Shown one piece after another: positions 1-5,055 of a DNA stretch of 5,413 nt. The stretch's first letter is position 1, and the number at the start of each line of letters is the position of its first letter. The position numbers and the translations under genes are program-made. Source of the stretch: Flavobacteriales bacterium (lineage in GTDB: Bacteria; Bacteroidota; Bacteroidia; Flavobacteriales_D; Crocinitomicaceae); NCBI GenBank assembly GCA_009926905.1, contig RFNX01000462.1, positions 1 to 5,413 of the forward strand, written 5' to 3'. The notes under the pieces are model-generated. The model searched no databases. It was not told the DNA's origin and saw only the letters and a list, made by a program, of their open reading frames with translations.

Positions 1-1148
1 TTTCAGATGCCGATGCCCTTGAAATTCAATCGGAAAATTTACACATATCACAAGGTTGGGTGGATTTGAAAGCCGATTTTTGTGACCCAGGATTTGAACA
101 CAAAGAAACCATTACTTCAGGTTTAGATCAAGCTGCGTTTGGTGGATTTACACACGTGTGTATTTTACCAACAACACAACCCATTTTAGACGGAAAAACG
201 CAAATCGAATACCTACTTAGCAAAGCTGCAAGTCATACCGTTAACGTGCATCCAATTGGGGCGATTACAAAAGAAATGAAAGGCCAAGAATTGGCAGAAA
301 TGTACGACATGTTTCAAACAGGTGTGCGCTTGTTTTCAGACGATTGGCATTCAGTAAGCGGAGGAATTATGTACCGCGCCCTACTCTATTCAAAGAATTT
401 TGGTGGAAAAGTGATTGCATTTTCTCGCGACGCTTCCATTGCTGGAAAAGGAATGGTAAACGAAGGTGTGGCTTCTACCAAAACAGGTTTGAAAGCCGAT
501 GCTGCCATTGCTGAAGTCATACAAATCGAACGCAATTTGCGCTTGATAGAATACGTTGACGGACAAATTCACTTGACAGGTGTTTCAACTGCTGAAAGTG
601 TCGAATTGATTCGTAAAGCAAAAAAGAAAGGATTAAAAGTGAGTGCTGACGTCAATTTGATGAATTTGGTTTTTACAGAAGCAAACATGCTCGATTTTGA
701 TTCCATTATGAAAGTGATGCCAGTTTTGAGAACTGAAAACGACCGCTTAGCTTTGTGGCACGGATTGATAGACGGAACCTTGGATACTGTTGTTTCTGAC
801 CACCGACCAATGGATCAAGAGGAAAAAGAATTGGAGTTCGACAATGCGAGTTTTGGAGCATTCCAATTACAAACGTTCTTTGGTGCTTTAAACAAAAACG
901 CACATGCTGATTTGGACAAATTGATTCATTGCATTTCTCACAAAGCGCGAAACGTAGCACAGATTTCAGTTCAACCAATTGCAGTTGGGAATCGTGTGGA
1001 TTTGACAGCATTTGACCCAACAGTAGAATGGACTTTAAACGAGGAAAATCTATTGTCGCAACATGCCTACAATCCATTTTTTAAGGTATCACTAACTGGA
1101 AGCGTTTTAGCCGTTATAAACGGAGGAAAAGCATCAATTCAAAACTAA
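1..1148 (+). CDS. pyrC: Dihydroorotase-like protein (PyrC family), 5' end missing, metal site degenerate
   Basis: The reading frame is open from nt 3, so the gene starts before the window; the GTG at 60 is an internal valine codon, since the upstream residues (ending HISQGW) match the strand that leads into the barrel. The amidohydrolase fold is recognisable along its length: GAITKEMKGQEL, LFSDDW, ADAAIAEVIQIERNL, TGVSTAESVELIRKAKKKG, VMPVLRTENDRLAL, DGTLDTVVSDHRPMD and the C-terminal NRVDLTAFDP. Active dihydroorotases convert carbamoyl-aspartate to dihydroorotate in pyrimidine synthesis using zinc held by an HxH motif and later histidines. Here HxH reads K-A-D (nt 69-77), the usual HAED region reads FSRDA, the HVSTA histidine is glycine and the HHL region is NLMNL; only the late Asp (SDHRP, about nt 798) survives. 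By sequence it is probably non-catalytic, perhaps a structural partner of aspartate transcarbamoylase as known for inactive PyrC' proteins in some bacteria. The family call is firm; lack of activity is inferred. Confidence 0.9.
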   Translation, partial: SDADALEIQSENLHISQGWVDLKADFCDPGFEHKETITSGLDQAAFGGFTHVCILPTTQPILDGKTQIEYLLSKAASHTVNVHPIGAITKEMKGQELAEMYDMFQTGVRLFSDDWHSVSGGIMYRALLYSKNFGGKVIAFSRDASIAGKGMVNEGVASTKTGLKADAAIAEVIQIERNLRLIEYVDGQIHLTGVSTAESVELIRKAKKKGLKVSADVNLMNLVFTEANMLDFDSIMKVMPVLRTENDRLALWHGLIDGTLDTVVSDHRPMDQEEKELEFDNASFGAFQLQTFFGALNKNAHADLDKLIHCISHKARNVAQISVQPIAVGNRVDLTAFDPTVEWTLNEENLLSQHAYNPFFKVSLTGSVLAVINGGKASIQN

Positions 1149-1152
1149 TCCT

Positions 1153-1707
1153 GTGCCAAAACGTTCCTTTATTCAACAATTTTTTAACGACAAAAAAGTG
1201 GGTGCAATGGCGCCGAGCTCACGTTTTTTGGCAGCTAAAATGTTGGATCATTTACCTATTAAAGAAGCTAAAATCATTGTTGAATTAGGTCCTGGAACGG
1301 GAGTTTTCACTGAGAAAATCATCCAGAAAATGGGAGCTAATACACAATTAATTGTTGTTGAATTAAACGATACGTTTTACCACGCATTAACTGCAAAAAA
1401 ATATCCCAAAAACGTTCATTTAAAACACGATTCTGCGGAAAAAATCGGTGAGTTCATCCAAGAATGTGGTTTCGAAAAAGCAGATTTGATTATATCCTCT
1501 TTACCGCTAGCTATCTTCCCTTCCGAATTGCGCAAAAGTGTGTTACATGCCTCCAAAGAACATCTATCGGATAACGGTCAGTTCGTACAATTCCAATATT
1601 CCCTGCAATCGCGACGTGCTTTGAAAGAAATGTTCCATTCTGTAAAACTCAATTTCACAGCACTCAACTTTCCCCCAGCGTTTGTGTATACCTGCAAGAA
1701 AAATTAA
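1153..1707 (+). CDS. Class I SAM-dependent methyltransferase, phospholipid N-methyltransferase-like
   Basis: The 184-residue product has the opening seen in PmtA-like (COG3963) enzymes, FFNDKKVGAMAPSSRFLA (residues 10-27). Next come SAM-binding motif I VELGPGTGVFT (43-53), an acidic residue ending strand 2 (E70 in VVELN) expected to hold the SAM ribose, a D93-S94-A95 motif, and IISSLPL (113-119) in the position of the catalytic-loop motif IV. The C-terminus ends FPPAFVYTCKKN, close to the 'P..vy...k' ending of this group. Members methylate phosphatidylethanolamine, or resemble KsgA-type rRNA dimethylases in the SAM fold; the substrate here cannot be fixed from sequence. GTG at 1153 is chosen because the conserved N-terminus needs it and no ATG lies between the in-frame stop at 1117-1119 and 1153. 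It starts 4 nt after the dihydroorotase-like gene, so the two are probably co-transcribed. No good Shine-Dalgarno is at the right distance; GGAGG at 1122-1126 is too far upstream. Confidence 0.85.
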   Translation: MPKRSFIQQFFNDKKVGAMAPSSRFLAAKMLDHLPIKEAKIIVELGPGTGVFTEKIIQKMGANTQLIVVELNDTFYHALTAKKYPKNVHLKHDSAEKIGEFIQECGFEKADLIISSLPLAIFPSELRKSVLHASKEHLSDNGQFVQFQYSLQSRRALKEMFHSVKLNFTALNFPPAFVYTCKKN

Positions 1708-1762
1708 ACAACCGATTTTTGATGTTAAAGTAATCGCAACAAAATCAAAGGTTTCACACCCT

Positions 1763-1773
1763 CGTTAATAACG
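1763..1773. repeat. Short palindrome in the intergenic gap
   Basis: CGTTA-A-TAACG is an 11-nt inverted repeat with 5-nt arms and a single central base, in the 152-nt gap 1708-1859. The half-site CGTTA recurs at 1830-1834, inside the spacer of the predicted promoter. It could be a small operator, but arms this short in AT-rich DNA arise by chance. A second weak inverted repeat, CGGC/GCCG at 1772-1775 and 1788-1791 with a 12-nt loop, overlaps its edge and has no T tract after it, so I do not call a terminator. Confidence 0.2.
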
Positions 1774-1813
1774 GCATTCGCCAAAAAGCCGAAAAGCTAT
1801 CAGGAAATCAAAT

Positions 1814-1845
1814 TTTGCAAACATAAAAACGTTATTTTAATTTTG
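1814..1845 (+). promoter_or_regulatory. Bacteroidota-type promoter for the membrane protein-regulator genes
   Basis: TTTG at 1814-1817 is followed after 20 nt by TAATTTTG at 1838-1845. This matches the known -33/-7 pattern of the Bacteroidota primary sigma factor (TTTG, about 19-21 nt, TAnnTTTG). Transcription would be expected to start a few bases after 1845, roughly 1849-1852, leaving a leader of only about 8-11 nt before the ATG at 1860. It probably drives both the 226-residue membrane protein gene and the Crp/Fnr gene 14 nt after it. The match was read by eye; no start-site data are available. Confidence 0.6.
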
Positions 1846-1859
1846 TAAAAATCACGACT

Positions 1860-2540
1860 ATGAATGATTTCTATTTACAACCTAAGATTTTACAATGGAT
1901 TGAGGCGACTTTGTTATTAATTGTCGGATTTATACCGGCTTTAGTTATTATAGAATTCGGATATTATCACCCACTTTTTTACCTGTTGTTTATTGTTTAT
2001 GTTCCAATTAGTCAATTTGCATTTACTCCAATTTTTAGGCTCACTGGAGTTTATAAGTACTACTCTCCAATGTTGCTAGGCTATATGGCAAATGATCTTC
2101 AAATAGATTTGCATAGTGGCGGAAGTTTTGACTATTTATTTGTAATGAGAAAATATGGAGCAGGAATTGAATTAAAAACGAAGCTTTTGATGTTCCATTT
2201 AGAAGGTTTGTTAAAAATAATTCAGTTAATCGAGAATAAAAACATCCCAGAAACTGTGAATATTATTGGGACATCCTACTTCTTCAATGATCGGACAACT
2301 CAAAAAATAGGATTTGAAATTGTAAAACCATCTTTATTTTACAGAATAAATCTCTTTATAAACTTTATTGACTTGATTTGGATGTATTCGTTATCAAAAA
2401 GAAAATTCTCGATTCCTAAATTATGGAATGCGAAAAAAGCGAGTATATCAGGAGCTAAATTAACTGAAAGTAAAAAGCTATTAAAGGAACTTTATGAAAA
2501 AATGAAAACAAAATCTGCACATAACCAAGGTTTTTCATAA
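1860..2540 (+). CDS. Membrane protein of unknown function with two N-terminal helices
   Basis: I do not recognise this 226-residue protein. Two hydrophobic segments near the N-terminus (about residues 16-33 and 38-57) should form a membrane hairpin. A cytosol-like domain of about 165 residues follows. It contains a distinctive stretch LQIDLHSGGSFDYLFVMRK (80-98), an amphipathic helix rich in Leu/Ile (105-125), a segment ending VNIIGTSYFFNDRTTQKIGF (133-152), an aromatic-rich stretch FYRINLFINFIDLIWMYSL (160-178) and a lysine-rich tail with coiled-coil-like spacing (200-217). No signal peptidase site, catalytic triad or nucleotide-binding motif is evident. The ATG at 1860 follows a good promoter with almost no leader. 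Its base composition is clearly lower in G+C than the two upstream genes. The Crp/Fnr gene begins 14 nt downstream, so the two are likely co-transcribed; the protein could be a partner or sensor for that regulator, but nothing in its sequence proves this. Confidence 0.75.
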   Translation: MNDFYLQPKILQWIEATLLLIVGFIPALVIIEFGYYHPLFYLLFIVYVPISQFAFTPIFRLTGVYKYYSPMLLGYMANDLQIDLHSGGSFDYLFVMRKYGAGIELKTKLLMFHLEGLLKIIQLIENKNIPETVNIIGTSYFFNDRTTQKIGFEIVKPSLFYRINLFINFIDLIWMYSLSKRKFSIPKLWNAKKASISGAKLTESKKLLKELYEKMKTKSAHNQGFS

Positions 2541-2554
2541 TTTCGAAAAACAAA

Positions 2555-3130
2555 ATGAAAGTGACTTTAGAAGAAATCATCCAATCAATTTATCCGTTGC
2601 CACAACAAGTTTTGGAGGATGTTTTGGAACACTTTCAACATTTGGAATATCCTAAAAATTATTTTCTATTAAAACCAGGTAAACCTTGCAAATACCTTTG
2701 GTTTATGATTGAAGGAGCCGTTCGGTACTTTTACACCAACGAGCAAGGAAAAGAGATAAATACTTGGTTTAGCTTAGACACGCAGATAATTACCGACACA
2801 ACTAGTTTTGTGCATCAAGAACCTGCACAAGAAAGTATTCAACTGATAGAAAATTGTGAACTATGTGCGATTGAATATAGTGCTTTGCAAACCTTGCTTC
2901 AAAAGCATCATTCATTTGCACTTTGGTATATTAAATTGGTTGAAATGCATTACATCTCACAAATTGAAGACAGACTTGCAGACTTGCAATTTCTAGATGC
3001 AAAGCAACGTTACCAAAAACTATTAAACCATTATCCAGACATTACGAACCGTATTAGTCTTGGAAATATTGCCTCTTACCTAAACATTACCCAAGAAACA
3101 TTAAGTCGAATTAGGGCGGGCAAGATCTAA
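2555..3130 (+). CDS. Crp/Fnr-family transcriptional regulator
   Basis: The 191-residue protein has the standard layout: a cyclic-nucleotide-binding-like beta-roll (about 25-115, including YFLLKPGKPCKYLWFMIEGAVRYFY at 36-60), a long dimerisation helix (about 117-140, 'LWYIKLVEMHYISQIEDRLADL') and a C-terminal winged-helix part ending in the helix-turn-helix ISLGNIASYLNITQETLSRIR (167-187). The recognition helix carries E181, S184 and R185, the same E..SR spacing that in E. coli FNR reads TTGAT half-sites. The cAMP pocket signature of true CRP (GE......R[ST]A) is absent. There are only three cysteines (45, 101, 104), without the N-terminal cluster that binds the FNR iron-sulfur centre, so the signal it senses is unknown. 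It ends about ten residues after the recognition helix begins, typical of the short Bacteroidota members. It probably shares a transcript with the membrane protein before it. A perfect FNR-type site starts 7 nt after its stop. Confidence 0.92.
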   Translation: MKVTLEEIIQSIYPLPQQVLEDVLEHFQHLEYPKNYFLLKPGKPCKYLWFMIEGAVRYFYTNEQGKEINTWFSLDTQIITDTTSFVHQEPAQESIQLIENCELCAIEYSALQTLLQKHHSFALWYIKLVEMHYISQIEDRLADLQFLDAKQRYQKLLNHYPDITNRISLGNIASYLNITQETLSRIRAGKI

Positions 3131-3137
3131 TTATTTT

Positions 3138-3151
3138 TTGATATACATCAA
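3138..3151. promoter_or_regulatory. Perfect FNR-type operator (TTGAT-N4-ATCAA)
   Basis: TTGAT ATAC ATCAA is an exact palindromic match to the classical FNR/ANR-family consensus. It lies 7 nt after the stop codon of a Crp/Fnr regulator whose recognition helix has the E..SR residues that suit this half-site. It is centred about 95 nt before the start codon of the hydroxylase gene, and roughly 55-65 nt before the likely transcription start, which is where activator sites usually sit. That this regulator binds here is inferred. Confidence 0.65.
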
Positions 3152-3159
3152 ATCACTTT

Positions 3160-3173
3160 TTGTTTTACGTCAA
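3160..3173. promoter_or_regulatory. Second, degenerate FNR-like site
   Basis: TTGTT TTAC GTCAA keeps 8 of the 10 bases of TTGAT-N4-ATCAA. Its centre is 22 bp, about two helical turns, from the centre of the perfect site, so two dimers could bind on the same face of the DNA. It falls about 33-43 nt before the likely transcription start, overlapping where RNA polymerase would contact the -33 region. It could be a class-II activator site, or chance in AT-rich sequence. Confidence 0.35.
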
Positions 3174-3188
3174 AAATTATCTTAAGTG

Positions 3189-3207
3189 TACTTTGCAGTT
3201 TTGCAGT
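3189..3207 (+). promoter_or_regulatory. Probable -7 region of the hydroxylase promoter, containing an 8-bp tandem repeat
   Basis: TACTTTG at 3189-3195 resembles the Bacteroidota -7 element TAnnTTTG but is one base short. TTTGCAGT occurs twice in perfect tandem at 3192-3199 and 3200-3207. No TTTG lies 19-21 nt upstream; the nearest, 3159-3162, leaves 26 nt, so the promoter looks weak on its own and would fit one that needs an activator bound at the FNR-like boxes. The leader to the ATG at 3239 would be about 30-40 nt. Confidence 0.4.
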
Positions 3208-3238
3208 GTAAATAACAAACACATAAAATTACAACAAA

Positions 3239-3484
3239 ATGAAAAGTACATTTTTTCTTGAAAACATTACAGGCGCTTATATTGAACAGATAATTTGGTA
3301 TACAGCATTTGCTTTTCCTTTATTTTTTATCTTTTGGATTATTGGTAAAAAGTACTTTAAAAAGATAAGGATTCAGGAAACTGAAAGAGCTAACCTCAAT
3401 CATTTCAAACACGACCTTGGTTTTTCGGCAAGTACTTTTCTGATTTTTCGCAATAATGGATGTTTGCATTCTTTACTTAGATAG
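3239..3484 (+). CDS. N-terminal fragment of the frameshifted sterol desaturase-family hydroxylase fusion
   Basis: This 81-codon frame begins with ATG at 3239, after an A-rich leader without a Shine-Dalgarno. Residues 17-36 form the first membrane helix (IIWYTAFAFPLFFIFWIIGK), followed by a charged loop and the start of a second helix (LGFSASTFLIF, 60-70). This is the usual N-terminus of sterol desaturase/fatty acid hydroxylase-superfamily proteins, where the loop leads to an S..T.liF helix. After residue 70 the frame goes into unrelated sequence (RNNGCLHSLLR) and stops at 3482-3484, while the true continuation (AIMDVCILYLDSKGYTQVY) lies in the next frame. It is therefore part of one gene with the 3456-5051 frame and not an independent small protein. 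Whether any full-length protein is made depends on whether the extra base is real. Confidence 0.8.
   Translation: MKSTFFLENITGAYIEQIIWYTAFAFPLFFIFWIIGKKYFKKIRIQETERANLNHFKHDLGFSASTFLIFRNNGCLHSLLR
3443..3449 (+). other. Frameshift point at a T5 run
   Basis: The run A-TTTTT-C is where the upstream frame (ATT TTT CGC) and the downstream frame (TTT TTC GCA ATA ATG) can be joined. With one T fewer the sequence reads STFLIF-AIMDVCILYL without interruption, giving a 603-residue protein and a complete second membrane helix. The downstream frame has a stop (TGA) at 3441-3443, so the join must fall between there and about 3456. The cause may be a homopolymer sequencing error, a true mutation, or phase variation by slippage; a T5 run is short for the last of these. 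Confidence 0.75.
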
Positions 3485-5051
3485 CAAAGGCTACACACAA
3501 GTCTATTTTGATAGCAACGAGTATGGCTACTTTTGGTTGGTGCTTAGTTTTTTTATTGTGCTCTTTCTTGATGACATGTTTTTCTATTGGAGCCACAGAG
3601 CAATGCACTTGCCTCGTTTTTATAAATTTTTCCATAAGGTACATCATGAAAGTACGGATCCATCGCCACTTACCGCTTTTGCTTTTCACCCTTCAGAGGC
3701 TGTGGTTGAATACTTTGTAGGCTTTATATTGCCGTTTTTGCTTCCATTGAATTTTGGAGTTTTAATTACTTGGCAAATTTTCTCCATGCTAAATAATGTT
3801 TTAGGCCATTTAGGCTATGAAGTTTATCCTAAAGGTTGGGTGAAATTTCCGATTCTTAAATTCAAAACTGCTTCTACTCATCACAATATGCATCACCAGT
3901 TGTTTAACGGTAACTATGCTTTGTACTTTACGTGGTGGGATAAATGGATGGGCACAGAATTTAAAGATTATGAAGTGCGTCACGAGCAACTATTTGAACG
4001 AAAAAACATCGTAAAATCAAAAGATGGTTTGTATTTACTTACTGTTTCAGCAATTCTTAATGAAGCCAATGACGCATTTACCATTCAATTTTCGGATGTT
4101 CCAGCAATATTCAGAGATTTCTCAGCAGGACAACATATTACACTCAAAGTCAACATTAACGATGAAATACTGTATCGAACTTTTTCAATATCATCCATTC
4201 CCAATTCAGACAACTTTCTGACATTGACAATTAAAAAAATCAAAGGTGGAAAAGTAACCAATTACTTAGCTGAGCAATTAAAAGTAGGTGATAGTTTGGA
4301 AGTTGCAGCACCATCCGGACAATTTTACCTTATTCCAGAACCAGCAAATCAAAAACATTATGTGATGATAGCAGGCGGAAGTGGCATCACACCCATTTAC
4401 AGTATGATTGGAACTATTTTGAAATTTGAACCAAAAAGTAAAATCACATTACTCTACGCCAACAAAACTTCAACAAGTTCCATTTTCAAGGAAAAAATTG
4501 AACAATGGGCAAAGGAATTCCCCAATCAATTGGAAGTCAAATACTTTTTGAGCCAAGAAGAAAATCCTAAAAATGCTTGTAAAGGTCACATCACACGAAT
4601 TTCGTTAGAAGAAGTATTGATGAAATCCGATAAAAGTAATCTCAATTTTTACCTCTGTGGACCTGAAATAATGACAAATAAACTAATTGAAGATTTGATT
4701 TATTTGGGAATAGAAAAAGACAAAGTTCAACGGGAGTTGTTTTTAATTCAAGCTCAAACTCAAGAAAATGCCACAACAAAGGCGCAAATTACGGCAAAAG
4801 TTTTTGACCAATCTTATGAATTTGAGACAGTTGAAGGTAAAACTATTTTGCAAAGTGCATTAGACCAAAATATACCCTTGCCATTTTCTTGCCAAAGCGG
4901 ACTTTGTGGTATGTGCAAAATGAAATGTACGGAGGGAAAAGTGACGATGAAAAACAATCAAGTGCTTTCAGATTTTGATATAAAAGAGGGATATATTTTG
5001 ACTTGTCAATCACTTCCACAGACGAACAAAATCACAATTAAAAACCAATAA
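3456..5051 (+). CDS. Fusion: sterol desaturase/fatty acid hydroxylase + FAD/NAD(P)H reductase + [2Fe-2S] ferredoxin (frameshifted at 5' end)
   Basis: The ATG at 3456 lies inside a membrane helix and is probably not the native start; the gene most likely starts at 3239 with a frameshift near 3446. Numbering from the ATG at 3456, residues 1-170 carry the membrane hydroxylase with its di-iron histidine clusters HRAMH (47-51), HKVHH (60-64) and HHNMHH (142-147), plus H78 (FHPSE) and H118 (GHLGYE). After a linker, residues 190-430 form a ferredoxin-NADP-reductase-type module with FAD motif RTFS (241-244), NAD(P) loop GGSGITP (307-313) and CGPEIM (401-406). Residues 443-531 form a plant-type ferredoxin with cluster cysteines 479, 484, 487 and 517 (C-x4-C-x2-C). 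The reductase-ferredoxin half resembles PaaE. Electrons should pass NAD(P)H to FAD to [2Fe-2S] to di-iron, activating O2 to hydroxylate a lipid-like substrate at the inner membrane; the substrate is unknown. All catalytic motifs are intact, suggesting recent damage or sequencing error. Confidence 0.92.
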   Translation: MDVCILYLDSKGYTQVYFDSNEYGYFWLVLSFFIVLFLDDMFFYWSHRAMHLPRFYKFFHKVHHESTDPSPLTAFAFHPSEAVVEYFVGFILPFLLPLNFGVLITWQIFSMLNNVLGHLGYEVYPKGWVKFPILKFKTASTHHNMHHQLFNGNYALYFTWWDKWMGTEFKDYEVRHEQLFERKNIVKSKDGLYLLTVSAILNEANDAFTIQFSDVPAIFRDFSAGQHITLKVNINDEILYRTFSISSIPNSDNFLTLTIKKIKGGKVTNYLAEQLKVGDSLEVAAPSGQFYLIPEPANQKHYVMIAGGSGITPIYSMIGTILKFEPKSKITLLYANKTSTSSIFKEKIEQWAKEFPNQLEVKYFLSQEENPKNACKGHITRISLEEVLMKSDKSNLNFYLCGPEIMTNKLIEDLIYLGIEKDKVQRELFLIQAQTQENATTKAQITAKVFDQSYEFETVEGKTILQSALDQNIPLPFSCQSGLCGMCKMKCTEGKVTMKNNQVLSDFDIKEGYILTCQSLPQTNKITIKNQ

Positions 5052-5055
5052 CAGG

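Noticed and set aside
60..62. GTG as the start of the dihydroorotase-like gene
   Set aside because: The frame stays open to nt 3 and the upstream residues fit the family, so the gene is truncated by the window edge instead.
390..572. 60-codon open frame on the minus strand
   Set aside because: It is antisense to the same gene and has no leader, promoter or motif of its own.
706..1077. 123-codon open frame on the minus strand
   Set aside because: It lies wholly opposite the well-supported dihydroorotase-like gene and its translation shows no recognisable domain.
3138..3165. Rho-independent terminator after the regulator gene
   Set aside because: The inverted repeat TTTGAT/ATCAAA followed by Ts could be misread as a terminator, but the stem is short and almost all A/T; it fits an FNR-type operator much better.
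3444..3484. Programmed +1 ribosomal frameshift as the default explanation
   Set aside because: No stop codon at the slip site, upstream Shine-Dalgarno stimulator or downstream pseudoknot is evident; an indel in the T5 run is simpler, so it is kept only as an alternative.
3477..3720. Overlapping short frames on both strands (70 codons each)
   Set aside because: They shadow the hydroxylase domain, whose histidine motifs fix the true frame.
4024..4221. 65-codon + strand frame inside the reductase module
   Set aside because: It is out of frame with the FAD-binding segment that contains RTFS; no independent signal.
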